Shown: piece by piece, positions 35,440 to 43,153 of the stretch
Numbering within the stretch: position 1 is the stretch's first letter
How the letters are laid out: the number at the start of each line of letters is the position of its first letter
Assembly: GCA_017994575.1 (NCBI GenBank)
Contig: JAGOKN010000017.1
Coordinates: forward strand, 1-43,153
DNA: 43,153 bases
Direction: 5' to 3'
Source of the DNA: Nitrosomonas sp.
GTDB lineage: Bacteria; Pseudomonadota; Gammaproteobacteria; Burkholderiales; Nitrosomonadaceae
Program-made: the position numbers and the translations under genes
The notes under the pieces: model-generated
What the model was told of the DNA's origin: nothing
Seen by the model: the letters and a program-made list of their open reading frames with translations, nothing else
The model's database searches: none

Positions 35440-36807
35440 ATGCGCCAGCAGACGACCAGAAAACGCAAAACCAGCCTGATTGCCGTTATAACATTCGCCA
35501 TGTCATTGCCAGTAGCCGCATCCGAATATATGCCGCTACGATTCGAAGAAAATTGGGGCGCAAATTGTAACAAAGCGACACCCAAATGCTGGCGTATCGC
35601 CGAGGCAGCTACACTAACATTTGGCGCCGATGCGCGTGTGCGTGCCCAAGGCTACTGGCCTCTGGATTTCGGTATTGGGAACGCAATGAACAGCCGCAGG
35701 GGTGATAGCTACACACTGTTTCGAGGCTTAGTGCATGGCGATCTACGTGTCGGCAAATATGCCCAGCTATTCGTGCAGTTCGGGGCCTATGATGAATCCG
35801 GGCGCCGTGGCGGGCCTGAGAGCGCCGATCAAAGCATCCTAGACTTGCAGCAGGGTTTCCTGGCGTGGAACGGCGATAGATTTTTCCTCCGTGCAGGCAG
35901 ACAGGAAGTGACTTTCGGAACCTCGCGCTTGATCGCGGTACGAGAGGGCCCCAACATCCGCCTAGCTTTCGATGGCGTACGCGCAGGTTGGAAGCAGGGA
36001 CCACATCGCATTGATATCCTCGCCTTCCGGCCGGTTCTCAACAAACCGGAAGCTTTTGATGATACGACTAGTAAGTCGCAATCGCTGTACGGTTTATACG
36101 CCACGTTCGCTCCGGAAATCATTTCGCCGTTCAAGATGGATCTCTATTGGCTTGGTTACGAAAGAGATCAGGGCCAATTTGCAGCAGCGCAGGGGCAGGA
36201 GCACAGGCATTCTTTCGGCACTCGACTGTTTGGTTCCGCAAAAGAATGGGACTGGAACCTGGAAGCAGTTTTTCAAATCGGCGACGTCGGCAATCAGACC
36301 ATCCGTGCTTGGACGGTTGCATCCGATACGGGGTTTACCTTTACAGCGCTGCCATGGTCGCCGCGACTCGGCTTAAAAGCAGATATTGCCAGTGGTGATA
36401 AAAATCCAAGCGATGGACGGCTCGGCACCTTTAACGCACTCTATCCCAATCCCACTTACTTCAGCGAGGCGGCGCTATTGGCTCCGGGTAATATCATGGA
36501 CGTACAGCCGGCCGTGACCATCAAACCGGTTTCTACGCTGACATTTACTGTGGGCTGGAATTTTCTATGGAAACACCACAAAGAAGATGCGATTTACACG
36601 CCACCAGCGCCATTGGTTGCGATACCTGAAACCATTGGAACCGGCCGCTATATCGGCGACCAGATCAAGTTGGAGGGCAGCTATCGCCCTCATCCGCAGT
36701 GGGAAATCCGCGCCGCTGCAGTCCATTTCAACACCGGGGAGGCCTTGACACATGCTGGCGGTAAAAGCGTAGATTTCCTCATGACAAGCTTGGCGTTTCG
36801 CTGGTGA
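35440..36807 (+). CDS. Alginate-export-family outer-membrane porin
   Basis: A 455-residue outer-membrane beta-barrel of the alginate_export (AlgE-like) domain type. A signal peptide with basic start (MRQQTTRKRK) and cleavage near PVAASE precedes many alternating amphipathic strands. Family-like blocks are LFRGLVHGDLRVGKYAQLFVQ, WNGDRFFLRAGRQEVTFGTSRL and FDGVRAGWKQGPHRIDI. The C-terminus ends in aromatic FRW, typical for outer-membrane insertion. It lies 34 bp after the broken amidohydrolase and overlaps the MFS stub, so the three genes were one operon. Such porins often serve uptake of organic substrates rather than alginate, so the substrate is unknown. Confidence 0.82.
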   Translation: MRQQTTRKRKTSLIAVITFAMSLPVAASEYMPLRFEENWGANCNKATPKCWRIAEAATLTFGADARVRAQGYWPLDFGIGNAMNSRRGDSYTLFRGLVHGDLRVGKYAQLFVQFGAYDESGRRGGPESADQSILDLQQGFLAWNGDRFFLRAGRQEVTFGTSRLIAVREGPNIRLAFDGVRAGWKQGPHRIDILAFRPVLNKPEAFDDTTSKSQSLYGLYATFAPEIISPFKMDLYWLGYERDQGQFAAAQGQEHRHSFGTRLFGSAKEWDWNLEAVFQIGDVGNQTIRAWTVASDTGFTFTALPWSPRLGLKADIASGDKNPSDGRLGTFNALYPNPTYFSEAALLAPGNIMDVQPAVTIKPVSTLTFTVGWNFLWKHHKEDAIYTPPAPLVAIPETIGTGRYIGDQIKLEGSYRPHPQWEIRAAAVHFNTGEALTHAGGKSVDFLMTSLAFRW

Positions 36808-37073
36808 GCAAGTTTGCCGACGATAGTACTTCAAACGCTTCGCACTCCGATGCGTGGGCACCCTTCAAACTACCGATGTTCCGGGCCTTTTGGCTTGCAT
36901 CGCTCGGTTCCAACATTGGTACTTGTGAAAGTGTGGTCAAAATTGTTCGCTTGAGTGTATATCACTATACCCCGGTATCCGGCTTTATTGAACAACACTC
37001 TTCAGTGGTGTTTTTCACGCGCTATTTGGTACCTTCTTACTCCGCCATTGACATACAGGCAACAATCATATGA
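36804..37073 (+). pseudogene. Truncated MFS transporter (N-terminal stub)
   Basis: A GTG start at 36804 overlaps the porin stop (GTGA), showing coupling. The first 40 residues contain AWAPFKLPMFRAFWLASLGS followed by NIGT, the typical N-terminus of a large MFS exporter subgroup. After about 36923 the frame becomes unrelated and lacks the first membrane helices, so the rest of the transporter has been lost. No insertion sequence is visible at the break. Confidence 0.7.
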
Positions 37074-37448
37074 ATAATCCATCCATCTAACCCGAGAATA
37101 ATCGATTTGGAGTGATTATTCCTAGTCTTCTTTGCGAAGAAAATGACTAAAAAATATCCGATTGCTCACAGCAAATCCGAAATTGCGATGAGGTAAAAAT
37201 TACGAGATTTTGCAAAGATTGCTCAGAATGATAGATGAGCATTCGTCTGTGAGAAGAATCACAGACGGGTGTATGCTGCATTGCTTAGAATTCTGATGGA
37301 TATTGATATGAATCAATTTGCTTTCTGGTTATAAGGCCAGCGATTTCGTATAATGATCAAGTGTATATGGCAAGTTTTTAATATTTGTGTTTTTGATACA
37401 AAATAGCAAATTGGTGTTTATCGATTAGACTGATAACGAAAGGTAATA
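36924..37448. other. Non-coding stretch between MFS stub and the FecR-TPR gene
   Basis: About 520 bp with no gene after the MFS stub. Contents: a hairpin at 37096-37121 (GAATAATC / GATTATTC), a small one near 37127-37140 (TTCTT / AAGAA), and the CRP-like dyad described separately. The ribosome site for the next gene is AAAGG just before 37449. Confidence 0.4.
37244..37267. promoter_or_regulatory. Consensus CRP/Vfr-like binding site
   Basis: TGTGA at 37248-37252 and TCACA at 37259-37263 are separated by 6 nt, the exact CRP core spacing. The symmetry extends outward to CGTCTGTGA / TCACAGACG (9 bp each arm). It lies 185 bp upstream of the FecR-TPR-barrel start codon. CRP-family control is an inference; FNR-type sites differ (TTGAT/ATCAA). 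The same bases could also form an RNA hairpin. Confidence 0.55.
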
Positions 37449-40400
37449 ATGAAAGTATGCCGGGCAAATGCGATTTATTGTCTCAGGAAATTCTCGGTAC
37501 TGATGCTCATTGTTTTTACAATGACCTGCTGGATAACACCTATAGCCAAAACGTATGCAGCAACAACGTGTAAATCGGAGATTGCACGAATCGTATCAAG
37601 CCAGGGCACTATTGAAATACGCCGGGCTCAGGAAGATACTTGGCAACAGGTCAGTATGGGGGAGATTCTCTGCACCGGTGATATGATTCGCGTCCGATCA
37701 CAAAGCCGTGCGGCACTGCGTTTAAGCAATAACAGCCTGCTGCGGCTTGATCAAAAAACCAGCATCACATTTCCAGAAATTCAAGATAAAATGAGCACTT
37801 CCTTGCTGGATTTATTTGAAGGTGCGATTCATATCATCACGCGCACACCCAAGCCATTCAAGATAAGAACACCTTTTGTTAACGCTAGCGTCGAAGGAAC
37901 AGAATTTTTTGTTGGCCTCAAGGAAAACGACACTAGAATTGTTGTATATGAAGGTAAGGTATCTGCCAGTAACGATTTCGGCAGCTTGCTTCTCAGCGAT
38001 CATGAAGCAGCTATTACATACAAAGGGCAGGCACCGCACAAAGAAATAATTATTCGTCCGACCGATGCCGTACAGTGGGCACTGTATTATCCCGTTATAC
38101 TGCATTACTGGCAGGGTGATGTAGGTGGCGTCAGCGCTTTGATTCTTCAAGCAAGCCAATTATTGACAGTTGGACAGGCTGATGAAGCTAAGGAAATTAT
38201 CCAGCAAGTTCTTCTGCTCGAACCCAATAATAATAATGCGCATGCCCTGCTTGCCATCATTGCCTTAGTACAGAATGAAAAAGACCAGGCGCTGGAGCTT
38301 GCCAGTAAAGCTGTCACTCTCGATCAAGAATCTGCTGCTGGATATTTGGCGCTTTCTTATGTACAGCAAGCGCATTTTAAGATTGAGGCGGCGCTAGAAA
38401 GTGTACAAAAAGCACTGGTATTAGATACTAATAATGCACTGATTCTGGCGCGCTTAGCCGAATTGCAGATATCCGTGGGCTATCTGGAACGCGCGCTGGA
38501 TGCCGCAAAACTCGCAGTAAATTTAAATCCCGATCTGGCAAAAACACAAACTGTGCTTGGTTTCGCTCATCTGTTGCAAATCGACACTCAGACCGCAAAA
38601 GATATTTTCCACCGTGCCATTGCATTGGATCAGGCCGATCCCATGCCGCGGCTTGGATTAGGACTTGCCTTGATCCGCGAAGGAGAACTGGAAGCGGGCC
38701 GGATAGAACTGGAGATTGCCGCCAGTTTGGATCCGGCAAATTCTCTTATCCGCAGTTACCTGGGTAAAGCCTATTTTGAGGAAAAACGCTATCCGCTTGC
38801 CAGCACGCAATTCGACCTCGCCAAGGAGCGCGATCCCAAAGATCCGACACCGTGGTTTTATGATGCGGTTCAAAAACAAACACAGAATCGTCCGGTAGAG
38901 GCATTAAAAGACATTCAGAAATCGATTGAACTGAATAATAACCGCGCGGTATACCGCTCCAAATTTCTGCTGGATCGCGATGAAGCGGCGCGCGGTTCCA
39001 GCTTGGCGCGGATTTTCGAGAATCTAGGGTTTGAAAGGCGAGCCGTGATGGAAACGGCCAAATCATTGAGCTTCGATCCCGCGAATCATTCTGCACATCG
39101 GTTCTTATCGGATACTTATGCCAATATGCCGCGACATGAAATTTCACGAGTTAGTGAATTATTGCAAGCACAACTTCTACAGCCCATTAACGTCAATCCC
39201 GTGCAACCGCATTTGGCCGTAGCCGATCTCAACATTATTACCGGTACAGGTCCCTCTGCGGCAGGATTTAATGAATTTACTCCCTTAATGGAACGCAGCA
39301 AACCACAATTGGTTGCGTCAGGTATTGTGGGAAATAATGGAACCTTGGGAAATGAAATGGTGTTTTCAAAGTTCAATGAACGCACTTCGATCAGCTTGGG
39401 GCAGTTCCATTATGAAACCAATGGCTTTCGTAGAAATAATGACCTGACACATAATGTCTATAACGCATTCATACAGCATGCGGTAACTTCAAAATTTAAT
39501 GTGCAAGCAGAATTACGCACCCGTGGCACGGAGAATGGTGATTTATCCGTTGGTTTTGATCGTAAAGTATTTGACTCGCTTCAACGTCGAGAACTCAACG
39601 AAGATATTGCCCGTGTAGGTGCAAGATATTCATTCTCACCCAAACAAGATTTTATTGTCTCGGGTATGTACTCCGGCCGATCAGACAAGATTCGCGGTAC
39701 TGGAGAAGCTGTAACTGGGTACTTAAATGATGGTGAGCCATTTACAACTGGATTATCGGCAAAGCGCCAGAATAAAAATCAGATCGACGGTTATCAGGTA
39801 GAAGCGCAGTATCTATTTAGAGATGACCGCTTTAATGTCATAGCTGGTGCAAGCACATACCATTTCCGCAATAAACGCGAGGACGCCGCTGACAGTTTTC
39901 AGATAGTCGATAATAATTTGTTTCAATCACTCCCGCCGCTTATCAAAGCAGAATATGAAACTCTGCTTAACATTCCAGTTACAAAAATAAACTTACCCAA
40001 TACTATATCTGAAAGAAATGTCGGCTATATTTATAGCAATCTGAATTTGCTCAGAAATATGAACTGGACATTGGGATTTAGTTACAACGCATACGATCCC
40101 AATGAAGGAAGATCTATTAACGGAGATCATTTTAAGGTCAACAAAGCCAGCCCGAAATTCGGATTGCAATGGGATGTGACAAATAATTCACGCTTGCGCT
40201 TTGCCTGGTTTGAAACCGTCAAATCAGCGTTGATTGCAAATCAGACACTTGAACCCACGCAAGTAGCCGGCTTCAATCAGTTTTTTGATGATTTGAATGG
40301 AACACGATCACGATTTATTGGTGGCGGTCTAGATACGCGTGTTGGAAATAATATCTATACTGGCCTTGAAATATCAAGGCGTGATCTTGATGCGCCAATA

Positions 40401-40925
40401 ATTGACAGGACTTCGTTAAATTCACTCCCCCAAATGTTTCCTCATCACAATGAAGAACAAAAAGAAAATCGCTATCGTGCCTATTTTTATTGGATGATTC
40501 ACACTCACTGGGTAATAAAAGCGGAACCTCAATATGAAAAACTAGGTCGTGCCTCACAAAATCTTCTTGACAGTGATCCTTTTAAAATTAAAACGTTCAC
40601 TATACCGCTTAGTATCGATTATTTTGATCCGCGCGGCTATTTTGCCAGTTTAACCGGAACATTCGTCAATCAACATGTGCAGCGTCTAAAAATTATGGGA
40701 AATGGAGGTACTGTAAATGCAGAAAATATAAGCAAGTTTTTTCAGTTAGGAGCAACGGCGGGATTCCGGTTCCCAAATCGCAGAGGTATATTAAGTGTGG
40801 AGGGCAGGAACTTGCTTGATGAGCAGTTTGATTATGTTAATCAGTATTTTAATATTTCAGAACCGGTTAGGCCACGTTATCTTCCGGAACGAACAATATT
40901 TGCAAGAATAACTTTAAATTTCTAA
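37449..40925 (+). CDS. FecR domain - TPR - outer-membrane beta-barrel fusion protein
   Basis: A 1158-residue exported protein. A signal peptide (to about AKTYAA, residue 38) is followed by a FecR domain at about 45-165 (RIVSSQGTIEIRRAQEDTW, DMIRVRSQSRAALRL, FKIRTPFVNASVEGTEF). TPR-like helical repeats span about 235-550 (repeating ALxxxPxN spacing, for example LLLEPNNNNAHALLAIIALV and AVNLNPDLAKTQTVLGFAHL). From about residue 610 a long beta-rich region runs to the C-terminus. It ends RPRYLPERTIFARITLNF, an aromatic end like TonB-dependent receptors, with EGRNLLDEQFDYVNQ before it. No plug domain or TonB box is seen. FecR domains elsewhere bind peptidoglycan or anti-sigma partners. Role unknown; export or assembly of a surface polymer is possible. 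It is followed by a lipoprotein gene. Confidence 0.8.
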   Translation: MKVCRANAIYCLRKFSVLMLIVFTMTCWITPIAKTYAATTCKSEIARIVSSQGTIEIRRAQEDTWQQVSMGEILCTGDMIRVRSQSRAALRLSNNSLLRLDQKTSITFPEIQDKMSTSLLDLFEGAIHIITRTPKPFKIRTPFVNASVEGTEFFVGLKENDTRIVVYEGKVSASNDFGSLLLSDHEAAITYKGQAPHKEIIIRPTDAVQWALYYPVILHYWQGDVGGVSALILQASQLLTVGQADEAKEIIQQVLLLEPNNNNAHALLAIIALVQNEKDQALELASKAVTLDQESAAGYLALSYVQQAHFKIEAALESVQKALVLDTNNALILARLAELQISVGYLERALDAAKLAVNLNPDLAKTQTVLGFAHLLQIDTQTAKDIFHRAIALDQADPMPRLGLGLALIREGELEAGRIELEIAASLDPANSLIRSYLGKAYFEEKRYPLASTQFDLAKERDPKDPTPWFYDAVQKQTQNRPVEALKDIQKSIELNNNRAVYRSKFLLDRDEAARGSSLARIFENLGFERRAVMETAKSLSFDPANHSAHRFLSDTYANMPRHEISRVSELLQAQLLQPINVNPVQPHLAVADLNIITGTGPSAAGFNEFTPLMERSKPQLVASGIVGNNGTLGNEMVFSKFNERTSISLGQFHYETNGFRRNNDLTHNVYNAFIQHAVTSKFNVQAELRTRGTENGDLSVGFDRKVFDSLQRRELNEDIARVGARYSFSPKQDFIVSGMYSGRSDKIRGTGEAVTGYLNDGEPFTTGLSAKRQNKNQIDGYQVEAQYLFRDDRFNVIAGASTYHFRNKREDAADSFQIVDNNLFQSLPPLIKAEYETLLNIPVTKINLPNTISERNVGYIYSNLNLLRNMNWTLGFSYNAYDPNEGRSINGDHFKVNKASPKFGLQWDVTNNSRLRFAWFETVKSALIANQTLEPTQVAGFNQFFDDLNGTRSRFIGGGLDTRVGNNIYTGLEISRRDLDAPIIDRTSLNSLPQMFPHHNEEQKENRYRAYFYWMIHTHWVIKAEPQYEKLGRASQNLLDSDPFKIKTFTIPLSIDYFDPRGYFASLTGTFVNQHVQRLKIMGNGGTVNAENISKFFQLGATAGFRFPNRRGILSVEGRNLLDEQFDYVNQYFNISEPVRPRYLPERTIFARITLNF

Positions 40926-40939
40926 AAATGGAGGCAGTG

Positions 40940-41395
40940 ATGAAAGCTAACGTAATTCTCTTGTTATTGGTATCAGTGTTGATAGGGGGCTGTAGTGCGC
41001 ACAATAAACTAATTAATCATGAAAGAGAAACAGTTAAACCGGATTATTGCGGTGATGATCATAAAAAGTGCAAGGGTGGAAAGTTAGGAAAAAATACTGC
41101 AGATGAGTTACGTAAAAAACTTAAAGAAATTGAGACCGACCCACAAAATCCATTATTTGATGAGTTGGCGCTAATCTTACTGGTTGATAGCCACGGCAGA
41201 ATGGCCACTTTCTATCCTGAAGATACGGACACAATAATTAAAGATCAAGATACCACTGGCAAAGAGATTCTTGGGAAAACTACGAGTTTAGAGATAACCC
41301 CTTATCGAGGATCGCATTGCTTATATGTCGTCTATAAGCTTAATATGTCAGGAACCGGTTATCAAAGCTATTGCATGATTCCGGGTAGGCATTAA
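40940..41395 (+). CDS. Small lipoprotein downstream of the FecR-TPR-barrel gene
   Basis: A 151-residue protein starting MKANVILLLLVSVLIGGCSA, with lipobox LIGGC for lipidation. GGAGG at 40930-40934 fixes the ATG at 40940 over the upstream ATG at 40928. The mature part holds several Cys and charged stretches, ending in a block (SHCLYVVYKLNMSGTGYQSY) with no family I recognise. It follows the barrel gene by 14 bp, so it is probably co-transcribed and may be its periplasmic or outer-membrane partner. Confidence 0.7.
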   Translation: MKANVILLLLVSVLIGGCSAHNKLINHERETVKPDYCGDDHKKCKGGKLGKNTADELRKKLKEIETDPQNPLFDELALILLVDSHGRMATFYPEDTDTIIKDQDTTGKEILGKTTSLEITPYRGSHCLYVVYKLNMSGTGYQSYCMIPGRH

Positions 41396-41428
41396 CTAGA
41401 GATTTATGCAGTCGCCAAATTAATACTA

Positions 41429-41573
41429 GGGAAACGCTGATTAATTCGACGAACGAGATGAAGCACGAGGTGCACGGAACGCAGCAACCGAGACATATCA
41501 ACCTGATAGGCGAGGGAGCGAGTACCGCGCAACGAAGTGATTCGCTCGTACAGTCAATTAATCAGCGTTTCCC
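41429..41573 (+). repeat. Miniature inverted-repeat element, copy E (forward)
   Basis: A 145-bp copy with perfect 18-bp ends (GGGAAACGCTGATTAATT / AATTAATCAGCGTTTCCC), bounded by CTA and TAG. The IS5-like element begins 2 bp beyond its right end. It is the closest to a consensus copy in the window. Confidence 0.9.
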
Positions 41574-41575
41574 TA

Positions 41576-42430
41576 GGGTCTGTTGACGTTTTAAGATAAG
41601 TATTTAATAGATAGAAACAAACTTGTAATATTGGGGTTCCCATACCACCAACAAAACGAGTTTGCGATGCCCCGGTTGATGCTCAGTGATGAATTCTGGT
41701 CGAAGCTGGAGAAGATTTTGCTTCAAGAATCGATTTATAACAAGCGCAATCTGCGCATGACGGTAGAAGGCATGCTGTATCGAATGCGTGTTGGCTGCCC
41801 GTGGCGAGACTTGCCAGAAGCATTTGGATGCTGGAATTCCATTTACAAAAGATTCAATGCATGGTCGTTAAGTAGAAAATGGTTAAGTATTTTCAAGGCG
41901 TTGTCTATTGATCCGGATTGTGAGTGGGAATTTATTGATGGCAGCTATGTTAAAGCACAACAACATAGTGCAGGCGCAGCGAGCAAGGAACCACAGGCGA
42001 TCGGGAAGAGCCGCGCAGGCAATACCACAAAGATTCTCTGGCGGTTGATAGCTATGGTTTGCCAGCCGAGTTTGAAATCACCGGTGGAGAAATTAATGAC
42101 TGTTCTGTAGCTTCTGATTTGATAGCAAAATTGCCTGATACGAAAGCAATTGTTGCAGACAAAGGCTATGACAGCGAATGTATACGAGAACAGATAATGA
42201 AGAAGGGAGCCCGATCTGTGATACCGAGAAAGCACAATTCGTTGAGAGGTAACACAGATATGGACTGGGGTTTGTATAGATACCGGCATTTGGTGGAAAA
42301 TGCTTTTGCCCGACTAAAGCAGAATCGGGCAGTAGCGGCACGATACGACAAACTGAAGAGAAATTTTGAGAGTATGGTGGCCATGGCATGTGGATATCTG
42401 TGGTTGCCTATGTGAAATGTCAACAGACCC
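41576..42430 (+). mobile_element. IS5-family (IS427-like) insertion sequence, 855 bp
   Basis: Terminal inverted repeats GGGTCTGTTGAC and GTCAACAGACCC, with TA on both outer sides (41574-41575 and 42431-42432). The single transposase gene is split by a frameshift. Size, TA target duplication and CTAG-like context fit the IS427 group. The element sits between repeat copy E and the DUF2945 gene. Confidence 0.9.
41667..42415 (+). pseudogene. IS5-family transposase, frameshifted near 42033-42040
   Basis: Frame one runs from MPRLMLSDEFWSKLEKIL through the GCPWRDLPEAFGCWNSIYKRF and DGSYVKAQQHS blocks (the first catalytic Asp region) to GKSRAGNTTKI. Frame two resumes with LAVDSYGLPAEFEITGGEIN and then ADKGYDSE (second Asp), PRKHNSLRGN and the YRHLVENAFARLKQ block with the Glu. 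Joining needs a -1 shift at about 42035. The family usually reads TKIHLAVD here, so a single base of the His codon seems lost. Programmed frameshifting occurs in the IS427 group, but no slippery A run is present here. Confidence 0.8.
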
Positions 42431-42438
42431 TAGGCATC

Positions 42439-42651
42439 TTAGTCGATCTTGTGCAGCACTGCTCCTCTGTGCAGTGCAATATGGTCGGTCTTGTCGCTCT
42501 GGATCTTGTATTGCGGATCGGTCTCGCTGCATCGATGCACATGACCTTTGTAATCGGTGTCGCGCGTGTGCACTTTGATGATCTTGCCAGTCACGTAACC
42601 GGCCTCCGAGTTCCAGCGCACATGGTCGCCGACTTCAAAGCTGGGGTTCAT
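42439..42651 (-). CDS. DUF2945 / HVA1-type small tudor-like protein
   Basis: A 70-residue protein of the DUF2945 (HVA1, hypervirulence-associated tudor) family: FEVGDHVRWNSEAGYVTGKI is the family opening and HVHRCSETDPQYKIQSDKTD the centre, ending AVLHKID. Function unknown. The frame extends to 42714 but MNPSFEVGDHV is the natural start. Its stop lies 8 bp from the right end of the IS element, which inserted just downstream of this gene. Confidence 0.82.
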   Translation of the reverse strand: MNPSFEVGDHVRWNSEAGYVTGKIIKVHTRDTDYKGHVHRCSETDPQYKIQSDKTDHIALHRGAVLHKID

Positions 42652-43050
42652 GGTTGCTCCCGTAGCCGAGATATAGCGATATTGAAAGAAAAAAGATGTC
42701 AGGTCTAGAATCAAGAATTCTTACTCTTTATTCTTGAGGAGAATAACCCCAATCGTTGTTGGATGCAATTTATAACGCATGACCAGGATCAGGTGTCGAA
42801 TTGCAAATCCAAAATAGGTGATACGCATATCACACAAGGCCTCTAAACAAAACTATACCTAATTCTAATTCATTTGCGATATTCTCAACTCGCGACCTGA
42901 ACATCCCGCTGGAAATTTCAAGTGTTTTTGTCGATTTTTGTGCGCATCTCATAGGCACGATTTTGTTTCAGCATTCTGAATATTATGCGGCAAAGCTGCC
43001 GGCCAAGTGCTCGAATTGCTTGGTTATGTGTATCCCTCCAACCCCACCAC
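42652..43050. other. Gap upstream of DUF2945, with hairpin
   Basis: About 400 bp without a recognised gene. An 8-bp perfect stem (TCAAGAAT / ATTCTTGA, 11-nt loop) lies at 42711-42737, upstream of the DUF2945 start on the minus strand. The right part leads into the IS66-like fragment and may be its 3' flank. Confidence 0.35.
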
Positions 43051-43153
43051 CTACCCACATTCCTTCAACAATGCTTCAATAGCCTCTGGTGCGAACGGCA
43101 GCAATTCATCGATCCGGCTGTTAGGCCAGGTGGGGAGTTTATCGAGGGTGTCG
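43051..43153 (-). CDS. C-terminal end of an IS66-like transposase (cut by window end)
   Basis: Read on the minus strand, the frame gives DTLDKLPTWPNSRIDELLPF then about a dozen residues and a TAG (43051-43053). RIDELLP close to the C-terminus is characteristic of IS66 TnpC transposases. Only 33 codons are visible. Whether the rest is intact lies outside the window. Confidence 0.55.
   Translation of the reverse strand, partial: DTLDKLPTWPNSRIDELLPFAPEAIEALLKECG

Noticed and set aside
42027-42040. Programmed -1 frameshift in the IS transposase
   Set aside because: The group uses A-rich slippery runs; here a lost base in a His codon explains the break more simply. Not excluded, but not claimed.
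1-43153. CRISPR arrays, tRNA or rRNA genes
   Set aside because: No regularly spaced short repeats, tRNA-like cloverleaf/TTCRA box or rRNA sequence was noticed on reading.

Overview
The window is 43 kb of bacterial chromosome with moderate GC and short intergenic gaps. Gene content and order (polA, rne/rluC divergent pair, tesA-ybbA-ybbP, hemW, thiS-thiG-trmB, a PEP-CTERM relic, FNT, kup) fit a betaproteobacterium. The protein style resembles Nitrosomonas or a related Nitrosomonadaceae ammonia oxidiser. That placement is inferred from family resemblance only.

Layout. 1-11.7 kb is housekeeping: the 3' part of polA, rne, rluC, a periplasmic SGNH esterase with a YbbA/YbbP-type ABC system, hemW and a formate/nitrite-type channel. 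12.1-15.3 kb holds a hemerythrin gene coupled to an FmdE-like gene, then an SLC13-type transporter. 15.5-17.4 kb holds a 43-residue leader ORF coupled to a DUF4157 protein. That protein looks like a modular toxin or effector with a hydrolase-like C-terminus. 17.4-20.3 kb is the first copy of a 2.84 kb segment carrying a REP-associated (Y1) transposase and the potassium transporter kup. 20.3-29.0 kb holds a degenerate EAL protein, CysB, a broken PEP-CTERM gene, a haloperoxidase-like phosphatase, DUF190/CrcB, DUF3617, TauE/SafE and trmB/thiG/thiS. 29.4-30.6 kb is a TIR-domain gene whose downstream partner is cut off by the second, nearly identical copy of the RAYT-kup segment (30.6-33.4 kb). 33.5-37.1 kb is a decaying operon: a frameshifted amidohydrolase, an alginate-export porin and an MFS stub. 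37.2-41.4 kb carries a FecR-TPR-outer-membrane barrel fusion with a lipoprotein, preceded by a consensus CRP-type dyad. 41.4-43.15 kb is mobile-element rich: a short repeat, an IS5-like element with a frameshifted transposase, DUF2945 and an IS66-like transposase tail.

Two kinds of structure run through the accessory half. One is a family of miniature inverted-repeat elements: five copies of about 145 bp and two of about 100 bp with the same ends but another core, all flanked by TA. The other is the 13.1-kb-spaced direct duplication of RAYT-kup. The best candidates for new biology are the DUF4157 protein with its coupled leader ORF, the truncated TIR operon, the miniature element family, and the FecR-TPR-barrel fusion with its CRP-like site. 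No rRNA, tRNA or CRISPR array was seen.
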